Of a DNA stretch of 64,000 nt, positions 32,112 to 44,870 are shown piece by piece. Origin of the DNA: Ilex aquifolium (Eukaryota; Streptophyta; Magnoliopsida; Aquifoliales; Aquifoliaceae); NCBI GenBank assembly GCA_951799425.1, contig OX637391.1:16644051-16708050 (forward strand). The letters are read 5' to 3'. Position numbers and translations under genes: made by a program. The first letter of the stretch is position 1; each line of letters begins with the position of its first letter. The notes beneath the pieces are model-generated. The model ran no database searches. It was not told the origin of the DNA and saw nothing but the letters and a program-made list of their open reading frames with translations.

Positions 32112-33076
32112 GTAAGCTTTCTATTCCTTTATCTAGTCAATGTCTCATTCATTCATTCATTCATTTTTCTTCTCATGTTATGCACTTAATTACTTCATTT
32201 GATCTGACCTCAAGATTATCTCCGCTTTCTTGATCGGGGTTTCTTTTTTAATTCCTTTTTTCTTCCAAATCTTCTCAATTTCCAGTGCCTAGGTTTCTTC
32301 TACCTTATTCTCTCTCGTTTATGCTCTTAAAATTGTATTATTTTATCTGGGGTTGCTTCATTTTGGTTTCCAAGCTTTCTAGTTTGAAGGCATTTCTGTT
32401 ATCCTTTTTTATTTGAGAATAAGGTACTTTACGTTTTTGTGTATGTGTCAATGTTTTGGGTCACGTTTGTTTAAATTTTTAATGCAGCATTTCTTTTCTT
32501 TTCATTTCTGTTCTTTTCTTGTTTATCGTTGATTTTGATCCAGCTTAACTATTGTTTTTGACAGCTACCCATAACTCCTCTATGAATGCACTATCTTTTT
32601 TTTTCCAATAATTATACTTTTCTAATAAATGGTTGTCAGTGTTCTGCCTGAATTAGTTAGTTTTCAACGATGCAATCTATTCTTGCTCTTTAATGACCAA
32701 AAAAAAAATCTATTTTTGCTCTTTCACTAGTAAATGACAGCTTATTCTCTTTGGGTATTCATTTTCTCTATTTAGACGTTTTCCTTTCTAGTCCTTTTTT
32801 GGTCATTTCATGCTCAAATTTTCATTTCTGTTGCAGATTTATCACTGTTTTTTGCGTTGAAAGAGGTTGCCCCTCTGCTTTCTTGTTGCCTCTTTAGTGT
32901 AGTTTGCTGTTTTATTATGTAAGTTGTGTTTTGCGTAGTAATAAAGGGTGACTTGATTTGGGTTTGATTTTCCAAATTGCAGCAGGGCTTGTCTTGGCTT
33001 GGCTTGGATTGGATTGGATTGTAGGTCCTTCTTTTCCATTTTTTTTCTGAAAACAATTTATTGTGTAAGTTGAAAG

Positions 33077-36000
33077 ATGGGGGATCATTTTGTGTTGCTG
33101 GTGGATCGGTTGCTCACTGAATCCACCCTTGAAGCTGCTATCGAGGGCAAAAACCGGTTGCAGCACACTACACCCTCAAGTAGTGAAGATATGATTAATT
33201 TGTCTTCCCGTAGGATGGATGGTGAGGTTGGATTGTTGCCGAATTTGGTAGAGTGTAGGATTTGCCACGAAGAGGATGAAGAGTCAAACATGGAGACACC
33301 CTGTTCATGTTGTGGCAGCCTGAAGGTCAGTTGTTCAACCTTAACTCATTAGTGCCAAATTATTGGTTGAATTTGCAAATTGTGCTAGTCTTTTATCATG
33401 TATTTAAGGCTTCAAGTAAACGGATGAAAATAGCATGTCAGTCAGTAACTAATGCAGAATTTGCTAATATCTGTGAAAGGATGGAATCATTCAAGATATG
33501 CCATTAATTTTATCTTCTTTTGTCTCAAACTTCCACAATCATATTCATGTGATATTGGTTCTAGAATTTAATTTAAATTCAAAAATATTGTTTTCTGTGC
33601 TTTTAAGTGATGTAAATGCACATTTGTTATTACTTATATATAGATAGAAATATATTCACAATATTAATGATGTTATGACTGGATATCCAGGTGGGTTTTT
33701 CCGTATATTCAGGTAATCTAAGCTGCATGCTGGTGTTGTTAGGATGGGTTAATTGTTAGGGTGGTAACCCTTTGGTGAGAGACTTGCATTTGCATCTCTT
33801 TCCTATTAGAAGACTGAGTATCTTGGTATTTGAAAGCTGGACCCATGTTGGTCACATTTTCTGACCATGAAAAGCTTCATTAAAATCTATGCAGTCCTGT
33901 GTCAATCTTGTAAGGATGTTGACCATGCAGTCCTGTGTCAATTTTGTATCTATAAAAACCTCATTAAGAGTGTCAAGATTGCGCCGAGCCATGGACAATA
34001 GTATGTTTGGATAATATATTTAGGGCATAACCAGAGTTAAGTTCGAGTTTAGGCACCAAGTTTGTCTGAGACGATACTGTTACGTTTTTTTTTTTTTTTA
34101 AAGAAAATTTTATTTATTAACAAAAAAGGAAATTACAAGAAGCAATAAAGGGCACAACTGCCTTACAAAAAACCAATAACTCCAAGGCACAGACACCCAA
34201 TAAAAAACTCAAAAACATATCATCAAGACCAAAAAAACATTCAAACACCATTCAGCCCAGCAGCTTCATCACAGATATCCACGCCTTCCCGAAGGATTTC
34301 AAGCAAAGCAAACCTGACTTCACAGAAAAATACTCCAAACAAACTCCAAGTCAGTTAGCCCTTATCATCATAAACCAACCTCTTTCTCTTTCGCAGAATT
34401 GGAAGCCCCTGCTGATCAGAAAATAAACCTCAAACGGCAAAGCCAAACCCACTGAATAATCCACTGCTTTTCTGACCAAAACAGCTTGATTGGCAAGTCT
34501 ATCAGCAACGGAATTTGCTTCACGAAAAACATGAGACAAACGAAACTCAAGTCTTCCCAGAAAACATTGAATCTGTTTCAAAAAACCCCAACAAGGCCAT
34601 GGACAAGCACATTCCTTGTTTACTGACGTAATAAATTAGTTCACGGCTTTGATACACTTCAACATTTACATCCAAAAAAATGGAAATAAAATTACACTCA
34701 GTCTGTCAAAACTGTATACCATTTTTATTGGTTTCTTGCATGACTTACGTGTATGTATTTTGGATAGGTGCATCGGAAAGCAATCTTTAAGAGGAAGAAT
34801 TTAACTTGGTTTCCATTGTTAGTGATGAGCGTGTTTGGCCGATTCTTTCTCTCTAATTGAATGATGAGTTGTAACTGAAATTATTTTTCATATCCACTTA
34901 TCCCCTCCCAACTACCAAAAAAGTTCAGGGTGGATATGGATAGTATTGCTCCAAATGACATGAATCATTGGTTCTTCTTTATAGTTGCTCTTTACGGCAA
35001 CTATTGAATGTAGGACTGCAGATGATATCTAATAGGTAGGCGCAATCGTAATCAATTTTCCTACTCTCTAGGGGATGGCTACTTGTGGTTGGAAAGAGCT
35101 GTTCTTGTATTTGATCCCACATGGAGAGGATGGAGATGGCTATTCCTAGTGGATCTAAACACAATTCTTATTTATATTCAAGCACTCATCAAGCCAACTA
35201 CCCTCTACAGCAAACAAACTGGGTGTTATGTTCAATATGACATGGCTAATGGGATGTATGAGTAAGGTCGGTCATTTTTCGGTCATAGTTCAGATACTCT
35301 TCCTTGGAAGATATTTTCTTGAAAAAAATTTGCTCTAGTTGGAGATGACTACTCCTAGTGGACTTGAACACAATTGTTGTTTATATTCAAGCAAACATCA
35401 ATCGAACTATCCTCTAGCAAACAAACTGGGTAATATGTTCACTATAACATGGCTAGTGTGAAGGATGAGGGAGGTTGGGCACATTTGGTCATAGTTCAGG
35501 GTACCTTCCTTGGAGTATATTTGCTTGAAGAAAAATTTGCCGTATGGTGGTAGTAGTCACTAGATGTTTATGTTTGGTTAATTTAATTGCACCACTACAT
35601 TCATCATTTTATGCTCATAAAGGCCTTAGGGTGATTCATTGATATATTTCTTTTCCATCCCTTAGTTCCCTATTTTTCTAGATTTCCAAGGTCTACAAGA
35701 GATTTCAGATGGCCCAGTCTGATTGCTAGTGTCTTACTATTTTCTATGTTTTTGCAGTACGCACACCGCAGATGTGTCCAAAGGTGGTGTAATGAGAAGG
35801 GCAACACTATCTGTGAGATTTGCCACCAGGTCTGATTTTGATTTCTCAAGCTCTTTTCTTTTTTTCAATGTGTTGCTTATTTTGTAATCAACACTCTTTC
35901 CTGAGTTCTTCTGACCATTTGACGGGATTCTAAATTGTGTCTTTGTATGCCAAAGTTTATTTGGTCCTACCTTATCAATACCGAAAGGCAGTTCTTAGTT

Positions 36001-38849
36001 TTGTTTCTTTGTTTCAATGTGAGTTTGCAGCAATTCAAGCCAGATTATACTGCACCACCTCCTCTGTGTCATTATGGTGACATCCCAATGAACTTCAGGT
36101 GTCTTATTTTATCTCTTTATATGAATAGTCTTACTGATGTTTCTTTAATTGTTATCAAATTGGTTCTCAAAGTTCTTCCCAATACACACTGGTAAATATC
36201 AGTGATATTCTGATATGGGGGTTATCTCAGGGGGAATTGGGAGATTTCAAGAAGGGACCTGCGTAATCCTCAATTTATAACAATGGTTTCTACTGATCAC
36301 AATTTTTTGGATCCTGACTTTGATGAGTATTCAGCTCCAACTTCAAGAAGCTTGATATGTTGCCGTGTTGTTTCCATAATAGTACACTCTCTCTCTCTCT
36401 CCCTATGCTTGCTTATCCATTTGCATTTGTTTAAGGAATTTGTGTAGTGCTGGTTGCAAAATGGTAATAAATAATAGGATGAGAATGAGATGGCTAGATA
36501 TTAGACCTTATTGAGCCCTTCTCCTCTGCTGCTACGTGAAGATTTTATCGTTCTGATTAAGTTTCAATGCAGGAAACCTTGTCTGCCATTAGCAGAGGGT
36601 CATTGCAGTGTTCTAGTCGTATAGGTTTGAGCCTCTTTTGGACGTGCAATGTCCATTCAGGTGCTTCAAGTGGCAGGAAGCATCAAGGCTATTGTAGCAT
36701 TAAGACTGTTTCAAACAAGCACACCTGCCCCCTGCCCCCTGCCCCCTGCCCCCTGCCCCCTTGAGTGTCTCCCCCGGTGCAGAAATTGTGACATCACTGC
36801 ACATGAAAGAACTTCTTATTGGCATTCCCATTGTCAACTGCATAGATGATGGTAGGATGCTCTCTTAAGACGGGGAAAACCACATGTTCAAATTTGAAAG
36901 CCCCAAGAGAGAGAGTTTGTTTTTTCCGCTGATTGCCCTAAGAGAGTGTTACTCTTAATCCTGTGGCTCAGTTTTAAATATTTGGCTGAGGGATAGCAGG
37001 AAGCATAATTAGTAGTGATAAATAAGGATACATAAAACAAAGAAAACAGATCTGTCTGACCTGAGACCTGTAAGTAAAATCCTAACTAGCTCCCCAAGAC
37101 TGCATAATATGATTATTTGTTAATGGCCTGCCTGTAATTCCTCCACCCTAGTTTGAAACAAAAGCAATTCCATCAACTCTTTGTTAATGGACTTTTCAGA
37201 ATAATTACCTAGATCCTTTTACTCTTGGCAGCGAAAAAAAATCATCTCATGCTTGCAACCAGATTATTTATTTATTTTGTGTTTGCAGTTTTTGGTTCTT
37301 CTTGTGTTACGCCATACTCTACCAATCATTATTAGTGAAGCTGGAGAATACTCGGTTACATTGTTAACGGTGAGGATTTGTGGCACACATCTCAATTTAA
37401 CTCAATAAAGTCGTTATGGATCGCGGCATGAATCTTGTTTCTCTATTATGCTATATCCACGGTCATAGTCTCTATTGAAGCACACTTAATTTCTCGAACG
37501 AATGATCATGCTCTTCCAACATGATGATCTTTAAAAAGCACAAATATATTTGCTTTTGCAGTTACTGATGTTGCGAACTATTGGTATTCTTTTGCCTATC
37601 TATATCATGGTTAGAGCATTTACTGCTATCCAACGTCGCCGACACCAACAGGTCAGTTAAGTATCAGCCTTTCTTAATTTCTCTTGTAGCAAATGAGGTT
37701 AATTTTCTTTTGTTTGTGGCACTCACTTCCACCACTTGCATGAAGTACTGTGTCCCTGCCTCTAATAAGTTTTAAAATGTCCTAGTTGTACTCCCAAATT
37801 TGTTATTTCTTTGAGAAACAAAATTTCACATTTCTTTTCCCAAAAATGTCACGCTATAGGAACGCTGACCTTATTGACTTTTTCTTGAATAGTTGCTTAT
37901 GGACCACGAAGTGGTTGATAGTGGATTTACTCAAAATTCCATCAACTAAAACCTGCATCGAATAGAAATGATGGTTGATTCCTTTCCCCCCGGGACACCC
38001 AAGCGCACGCACACAGAGACAGAGTAGAGATAAAAGCCAAGCTTGCATTCCTAATAGCAATGGTTTCTATAGCAAAGCCTTCAATTCTTTTTGATGATAT
38101 TAAATAGAAGATCTTTTTAACAGTTCAGAGAGAGGTTGCTTTGAAATTATATTGGTCTCTGACAGAAATTAGAGCATTTGAGGCCCAAAATTACAAATGA
38201 AATATTATTATGTGCTGGGATTACTTAGAAAAAAAATACTTCTTGGTTGTATTTTCAATATATAAAGAAGAGCGAGGGGGGCATTGCTATATTCTCATCA
38301 GTTGAAGATTCATTTGGTTAAAATTAGTTATTCTATTCAGTGATTAAACTAGTTAGTTGGGTACATCTAATCAGAAACTTGAGGAAGGTGGATGTTCAAC
38401 AGCTAGTAAATTATTAGTAATAGGAAATAGTGTAAATTGCATTATTTCATCACTAGTGAATATCTGGTGAGGCAAATACAGCTTTTCCTCTCAGGGAGCA
38501 ATATTAAGGAACATTGGCCAGGGAAGATTGTAACTTTCTGGTATTAGTTGTGGAAACTGCTTCTCTTGCATAAAAGCATGCAGCATTTTCAATTCCTACT
38601 CCAATTTCAAAGCCAATATTCAACTAAACAGCCTTTTTAAAACTTCACTGGCCATTTATAAGTGATTTTATATTTCTAGATGCCATGAAAAAATCAGCTA
38701 ATTTTGCCGAATTTCTTTTAACATCGTACTTTATTGCATTTCATTTTTCTATGTGCTAGGAACTTCGTAACTTCTCCCTTTCCACGTCAGACGAAGAAAA
38801 TGAGCAGCCGCAATGGCAGCCTCAGCCACATCTCATCCGTGTTCATTAA
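33077..38849 (+). CDS. RINGv (C4HC3) membrane E3 ubiquitin ligase, PIT1/DUF3675 family
   Basis: Seven coding exons join in frame to 266 residues: 33077-33325, 35758-35829, 36031-36098, 36231-36381, 37289-37369, 37562-37651 and 38760-38849. All introns are GT-AG. The RINGv ligands are Cys60, 63, 76, 78, His86, Cys89, 102 and 105, with normal C4HC3 spacing. The domain is split by the 2.4-kb intron 1. The DUF3675-like part follows, with two hydrophobic segments (about 167-190 and 200-226) that would anchor the protein in membranes. The C-terminus is hydrophilic. Family members act as ubiquitin ligases of the endomembrane system, related to animal MARCH proteins; the substrate is unknown. No lesion was found, so the gene looks functional. 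It lies tail-to-tail with eIF5. Confidence 0.93.
34084..34620 (-). mobile_element. 5'-truncated LINE in intron 1 of the RINGv gene
   Basis: A run of T at about 34085-34100 is the poly(A) tail of a minus-strand insertion. A minus-strand frame (34351-34581) reads like the end of the RNase H-like domain of plant non-LTR elements, with [19 protein letters not shown]. The 5' end near 34620 is approximate, and no clean target-site duplication was found. Confidence 0.7.
35132..35541 (+). repeat. Tandem duplication of about 209 bp inside intron 1
   Basis: Two diverged direct copies start at about 35132 and 35341. They share GGAGATG, ATTCAAGCA, AGCAAACAAACTGGGT and GGTCATAGTTCAG. Divergence of more than 10 percent suggests an old event. 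Confidence 0.75.
36724..36760. repeat. CCCCTGC minisatellite in intron 4
   Basis: About five 7-bp units of CCCCTGC in the intron between coding exons 4 and 5. A short CT run lies just after the exon 4 donor (about 36387-36402). Confidence 0.9.
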
Positions 38850-40379
38850 CTGTTACTGCGACTGTTACTCAGTCGAACGAAATTATAGTATGACTTCTGA
38901 GTTCTGAGCATGCCAGAGGAGAAGGCAGCAAATCATTGGCTGCAAATTATAATGTGCAACTTCAGAGGTGCTCATTTGCTCTATAAGCTGAAGTGCAACT
39001 TTCTACTTCATGTTGCTGCATCATCCTTGCAATTCTTGCTCCAATGCAACGCATCTTTATTAGTCACGAGTAGGGAAAATGGAGAGACGGTTCAATACGA
39101 GCCAAATGAAAGGAAGAGAATAGCCACATGTAGCAAAGACAACATGTGTGAGTGGTTGTACGGAAAAAACTAACAAGGACTAGCAGCAGTGCAATCCCTC
39201 TTCCTTTTCACTTCTCCCCATCTCTTCTAATATGTGGGTGTTTGGGTTACAAAATCTATTCAGTTACCGGTAAAAAAACATCAATGCAATTGATTTGATT
39301 CAGTCTTTACCAAGCAAATTCAAGAAAAGGATTGTGAGGTGACCCACCACTGCAGGGAGAGTTTAGAGGCTTAGCCGCATATCATTAGTCTGTCTGCTGT
39401 GTGCCACAATATAATTAGTCGCCATGGTTTACCATTACCATTTCTAGATCCTAAATCCTTGCTACTGAATTATAAATGCATAAGGTTCGTCCGTCTACGA
39501 AGGGGAGTCGGGGCTTAAAGATCAGGCCAATAGCTAAACATGTGAATATTTCTATACTACCCTTATTCGCCTATACTATCCCTTGTTGGTCCCAAGGGAC
39601 GAAGGAGGACAGGTTAGCCAAAAGATAACGACGACCGTTTTACCTGAAAAATGTCTATTGATTCAAAAATAACTATCATGTGTGATTTGAGTGTCGGGCT
39701 ATGCAGTTCTGTGAAATTGAGAGAGGTTGTATGACTAATTTTGCCTAGGTAAGTAGTTTCAACGAAGAAAATGAATTGCAGGAGACCTTCTGGCTCATAT
39801 GAATGAAATGGCACAAGATTTGACAAATTTTGAAAATGCCTATAGTTCTAAGGCTGCAAGATTTAACATTAGTGGGGGTTTCACTAATTGGATTTAACCT
39901 TATCATCAATGACCAGGGCATAATAGAACTATACGTCTCTTCAGGTCTGGCTTTCATCAAAGGGCTTCCCTGATAAAAAAAAAAAAAAAAAGAAAGAAAG
40001 AAGGTACTATAATACGAACAGAAAATATTTAAGAATTAGGTCTAAAACACTCTGACGCAAAGTGATGAGGTAGCAGCTTAATATCCAAAGGAACATTCAA
40101 CATATAAACTAGCAACAACGAACTGCACATAGTTCCTCATGTCCATAACAGAGGGCTAACTCAACCAGACCAAACAACTGAGGGGTAACACATAAAGGAC
40201 ATAACAAGAGTAAGCGTTCGGTGAGGCAAGGCAGCCTCTCCAGACACAGCTACTAGTTTAGGCAAATTAATATTGAAAAGCAAAATCAAACCGAATAGTA
40301 GTCTTGTAGTAGTACGCAAACAGACGACACGCCAAGACACCTGCAAGCAAAGACAGCAACTCAAGCAAGACCAAATGTA
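38850..40379. other. Intergenic, 3' ends of two convergent genes
   Basis: It includes both 3' UTRs. A poly(A) run followed by GAAAGAAAG at about 39975-39998 may mark an old retroposon end. No other gene is seen. Confidence 0.5.
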
Positions 40380-41741
40380 TCATTCCTCATCAGATTCTGA
40401 CTCGGCACTCTGAAGCCAATCAATGAAAGGTTTAACATTCTTCCAGATTGGAGAGCCCTTGTTGCCACCTGCCAGTCCCTCTTTATACCACTGCACTATG
40501 GACTCTTCCTCTAAGACATCAGCATCATAAAGTGCTTTCAACACAAGACCCACCTCCTTCAGTGCATAAGACTTCGACTTTGAACAGAATTCCTCGATGG
40601 CTCGAAGCAAAAGCAACTGTGAGCCCTCATCCTGAGCAACAGCAGCAGCAAGATAGCTTTTCTTCTTGGCAACCTCCTTTGCAAAGCCTTTCTCAATGTC
40701 CGCAAAGAGGGCCTCATAAAAAGCAGTCATCACTTCCTGATCAGATCCAGAAAGAGATCCCAATACAGACTGAATCTGGTTAGCAGCAACTCCCTTTCTT
40801 AGATTTGCTTTCATCTCCTTAACAAGTCTCCCATGGGTCGCATTCCCATTCTCAGCCTTGGAATTCTCCTCTGGCAGTGGAGAAACACTTTTTGGGCTCC
40901 CATGAGCTTTTTCAGCTACCTTTGACTTTTGATCTGACTCAGTCGTGGAGAGAATGACCATGTCAGCTGTCACGGTATTTAATTGCTCTTGGATACGTTG
41001 GCGAGCTGCTTCCATTGATGTGTCCGTTTGCCACTGAATGTCATCACCTTCATCCTCATCCTCATCTTCATTCTCATCAGCCAAGCTTCTAGTCGGTGAA
41101 GTGCGGTCCTCATCTGAGCCAGTAGCTTTCTTTTTGGTAGAGCTGGCTTTGGTGTGCCCATCCTTGGAAGCAGAAGAACCCTTCTTCTTTGTCTCTTTCT
41201 TCACCTTCTTCAGCTCCTCATCAGCAGCTTCTCCTTCCTTCAGTCGTTCCTTCTCAGCCCTCCTCATTGCCTTCTTGTCTTTTGATCCCTTCTTGGTTTC
41301 AGGTGGGTTCTTGGTAATGAAACTTGTGAGCTTGTCCCTCATATCCACATCCGAGACAAAGCCACAAGCAGCACATTTCAGTTGGACCATCTGATTTTTC
41401 GTAATCAAGATCTCAGTTTCAGGGTTGTGACAGCCATAACACTGGACATACTTCTTAATGAAGTTCTCAAGAAGACCAGCAAGTTTCAGTGTATCATGAG
41501 CCCCATTGACAAGAGAAGTTCCAGTTTTCTCGTCAAATTTGGATTGGGCTCCAAGCTCACAGCCAAAATATTTTGTGGTATATGAAGCTGGCCTTGCCAA
41601 AGCCTTCGCAATATCAACCATGTTTACAACGTTTGTCTTGATTCCATTTCCACGACCCTCTATTTTGGTAATCATCTTGGGCATCTTATACCTGTAGAAC
41701 GCATCATCGCTATTGCTGGCACCAATGTTCTGTAAAGCCAT
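40380..41741 (-). CDS. Eukaryotic translation initiation factor 5
   Basis: This intron-less 453-codon CDS encodes eIF5, the GTPase-activating factor for eIF2 in the scanning 43S complex. The N-terminal domain begins MALQNIGAS, the conserved plant start. I chose that ATG over one eight codons upstream because it matches the family. Arg17 is at the position of the arginine finger. A zinc ribbon uses Cys101, 104, 123 and 126. A charged Lys/Glu-rich linker with acidic EDEDEDE-like tracts (about 145-250) follows. The C-terminal W2/HEAT domain (about 290-453) ends with the aromatic-acidic box PFIDWLQSAESESDEE, which binds eIF2-beta and eIF1/eIF3. Length is normal and no lesion is seen. Confidence 0.97.
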   Translation of the reverse strand: MALQNIGASNSDDAFYRYKMPKMITKIEGRGNGIKTNVVNMVDIAKALARPASYTTKYFGCELGAQSKFDEKTGTSLVNGAHDTLKLAGLLENFIKKYVQCYGCHNPETEILITKNQMVQLKCAACGFVSDVDMRDKLTSFITKNPPETKKGSKDKKAMRRAEKERLKEGEAADEELKKVKKETKKKGSSASKDGHTKASSTKKKATGSDEDRTSPTRSLADENEDEDEDEGDDIQWQTDTSMEAARQRIQEQLNTVTADMVILSTTESDQKSKVAEKAHGSPKSVSPLPEENSKAENGNATHGRLVKEMKANLRKGVAANQIQSVLGSLSGSDQEVMTAFYEALFADIEKGFAKEVAKKKSYLAAAVAQDEGSQLLLLRAIEEFCSKSKSYALKEVGLVLKALYDADVLEEESIVQWYKEGLAGGNKGSPIWKNVKPFIDWLQSAESESDEE

Positions 41742-43640
41742 CTTAGATATATTTTGAAATCCCAAACGAAAATGTTTAATGTCACAGGCAGGAAATGATG
41801 GATTTTAATATGTAGTCTTCCTTCAGGGAATCTTGAGCACAAAAAGAGTGATTATCTATCTGGAGGGAAGGTTGCACCCAGCTGCAACCATGAAACTGAG
41901 GGTATTCCTCAATTGACACAAGATGCATAAAGTCAATACTTCCTGATAAGGGTGGGGCCTTTCTTCTGGACGTAGGACAATAATCCCCAAGCAACCCAAT
42001 CGCTCCCAAAAAGGGAATGACCTGTTCGGACATAAAAGAAGCTTCGAAGCTGACACACTTCAACTAAAAAGGCTGCAGAGAGCAGACGAACCTGCAAGCT
42101 TCATTTATCAACAAGGATAAGAGTCATGCAAAATGTATATAAAGGGCAAGGACTGCTCATGTTCCAAGCATGTCATACTTGTTTTTTTTTTTTTTTTGGG
42201 TAAGTAGCATGTCATACTTGTTATAAATGTAACACCGTACAAAAAAGAAAAACTTGCAATATGACTATTCCCAAACCTAGTTGTACAGCCAACTATATAA
42301 GGGCCATTTTAAGGAAGCCTTTCTATATTCTTCAACTTCTTCCTGTTAAGGGTCTTTTAATGCATAAAAGTAGTGTAAAGTCCATTAACATAAAACCAAC
42401 ACCAGGACACACTCAGTTTATTCCAAAATATAGGTCAAGGAAATAATTGCTTCACTAAATTATCAATTAGAAATAGAATTAACAAGAACAAGGTGCAATG
42501 TGACATATTAACACAATAGCAATAATCTCGTGCCTGAAGACACTTTTTAATACCAAAAATTGAATATTAGTCGTGCAACATTTATATTTTAAATACTATT
42601 TATTTTTTCTTTTCTTTTCTTTAATTATGTTATTTAAAACAAAAAAAAAACAGAGAGAAAATAAGAGATAAAGAAGAGAGAGGTAAGCATAGATTAGTAG
42701 GGTTGATTAAGTTGTCTAACATTAGAGGTCATACAGAGAAGATGTTTTTGAGCGGAAAAATTTTTTTGGAATGAATTTTGTACTACTGAATCAAAGTATA
42801 TGAAAATTGAATCAATCTTGACTGTTATTATGTTTTTATACATTGAGAATTCAACTTTTTAACTGAAATATTTGATCCATGCCACTCATAGGCTGACATG
42901 GTAAGTAAATTTTAAAGGAATAGAAGTGGGACAAAAATCATCATTATTGCAATGCAGGTCATTTGGTCCCAGATCTCATTTTTTAGTAGGTATAGCATTA
43001 CTCTTCAAAAAATGGTTTAAATACAAAGCCCCAAAATCAAGCACAATAGATGAATGCATACACATGCAGCATAATAGACTATTCTATTGCATCATCGAAT
43101 CCAGCAAAACAGAACATATAGACATGTCCAGTATCTGTCTCCAGAGGCGTGCACACATGCAAGACAATGTGAATAAAGCAGTGAATATAGGAATCAAATA
43201 AGTTAGAAAGCAACGAAATCAGGATTACCCACTATTTAGAGTCAACCAGAGCTGAAATCAATTATGTCTAGTCCAATAATCAACTGTTGTCATAGAAATA
43301 CCTATTTTCAGCAAGCACATAAACACTCCAAACACAAAGCTCACGCTACAATAATTTCCAAGTTATCCCCAACTTCTAATATATTCATTCACAGGCGCGC
43401 ATACTATAGTCAATAATCAGCTTCCTCAGACAAAGAACATAAATTCCAACAACATAATTATCTAATTTTATTCATTAATTTCTGAATGTCAAACGATATA
43501 GCTGAGATCTATATGTAAAATCAATGAACTCACAATCATAACATATACGTAGAGAAACGATAACAATATATATATGGGCAAACACAATTACACATGCGCA
43601 ATATTGAAATTATTATCGGAAGATGACGGTGAGGTCTTAC
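41742..43640 (-). other. 5' UTR and leader intron(s) of eIF5
   Basis: No coding exon is needed here. A minus-strand donor ATAG/GTAAGACC at about 43641 starts the intron. Acceptors could be CTTGCAG near 42092 or TCTAAG just before the ATG. If 41782-42063 is exonic, it would contain a 93-codon upstream frame; this is unproved. Confidence 0.55.
42182..42205 (-). mobile_element. Poly(A)-only retroposition scar
   Basis: Sixteen T plus GGGTAAGT are flanked by perfect direct repeats GCATGTCATACTTG (42168-42181 and 42207-42220). This is what target-primed reverse transcription leaves when it stops just past the poly(A) tail. It lies in the leader intron of eIF5. Confidence 0.8.
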
Positions 43641-43641
43641 C

Positions 43642-43672
43642 TATCGACCAATCCCTGGCCTTCGTGAAGGTT

Positions 43673-43715
<43 letters not shown>

Positions 43716-43760
43716 TTTTAGGGTTTTGCACTTGTGGACATAGACGCGAGACGAGTGACG
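43642..43760 (-). other. First exon (5' UTR) of eIF5
   Basis: It starts about 25-30 bp after the TATA box. It contains AAAACCCTAAAACG, common in leaders of plant translation-machinery genes, and a CT run of about 17 units (43675-43712 on the plus strand as GA). It ends at the donor near 43641. Confidence 0.6.
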
Positions 43761-43779
43761 AGAGGCGGCCAAGCGATTG

Positions 43780-43787
43780 TTTATATA
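43780..43787 (-). promoter_or_regulatory. TATA box of eIF5
   Basis: Minus-strand GCTATATAAACAATC, correctly placed and oriented relative to the CCCTAAA/CT-rich leader. Confidence 0.7.
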
Positions 43788-43865
43788 GCGTTGGAATCAA
43801 TACAGAAATCCCCCGAAGATTCTGTATGCTATGCTATGTAAAATACCGCACCTGCAAAATATGAG

Positions 43866-44391
43866 GAGTAAATTACATTTTATCCCCTTGAACTATTACA
43901 TTTATTTTATTTTATTTTATACCCTTAACTATAAAATTTCTCATATTACACCTTAAAGTATCAATTCTTTTTTAATATCACTCCAATAGATAACGAAAAA
44001 TTTGAAAATCTGTCAAATGATGGAGGGCAACCCTAAAGGGTTTTTCGTCAAGTGTCTAGTACCATTTTATTTTACTTCTTTTGTAACCAAATGGCTGCTG
44101 GAAAGAAAAATAAGGTTGGTCAGAGAAAGAAAAATTTAGAGTTTAGAAAGGGCAAAGTCATGGATAGGTATTTTTCTTGATTTTTGACCTGCACATGTGC
44201 AAAAGGCATTTACTTATTGGCAATGCATACTACTCACATGCGTATTTATCGTCAAAAAATTGACAATCGTTATCTATTGGAGTAATATAAAATAAAATTG
44301 ATATGTTATGGTGCAATGTAAGAAATTTTGTAGTTGAAGATATAAAGTAAAATAAAGGTAATAGTTTAAGGAGGTGAAATATAATTTACCC
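43866..44391. mobile_element. Mutator-type MITE with long terminal inverted repeats
   Basis: A fold-back element of 526 bp has inverted arms of roughly 130 bp, from GAGTAAATTACATTTTATCC to the matching TATAATTTACCC. The 9-bp duplication AAATATGAG lies at 43857-43865 and 44392-44400. Nine-bp TSDs and long TIRs indicate the Mutator superfamily. It has no coding capacity. Confidence 0.9.
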
Positions 44392-44870
44392 AAATATGAG
44401 TGGTACCATCAATCGAGAATCTTCAATTTTACCGACTATGCAAGTATCACGTATAATATTAAGGGTGTGTTTGTTTGGGAGATAAGTGGGGAGAGGTGGA
44501 ATAGTGTTTATTAGTGCACGAATCCTACATAGACTTTGCTTGTTAACCATTTTTAGCAAAGTACTAATTTTTGGATCTTAATATCAACCCGATATGAACA
44601 GGGACGCCAAACCCATCTACATGGGCATACATAATACCTCCTAGGAGGTGGAATTAAAATGAGATAGTAAACTAACAATGATATTAGATTAATAAATTAT
44701 GGTATTGACCTTTCTAATGCCTAATGTTCAAATTCAAGACAAGGGCATTAAAGTCAATTTATATAAAATAAAATCTTTGTTTTTGCTATGGGGGCCACAA
44801 GAAAAATAAATTACAATATTGGTTTTCAAGTGTCTAATAATCTAAAATAAACTGAGGGTATTTAAATTAA

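Noticed and set aside
33988..34610. GCCATGGACAA at about 33989 and 34600 as LINE target-site duplication
   Set aside because: The left copy lies almost 90 bp from the poly(T) start, where a duplication should touch it.
41742..41765. Upstream ATG of eIF5, adding MGFQNISK
   Set aside because: Plant eIF5 proteins start at MALQNIGAS; the extra codons lie in the 5' UTR or intron edge.
43588..43800. 70-residue minus-strand frame with Ser-Leu repeats
   Set aside because: It comes from the CT run in the eIF5 5' UTR.
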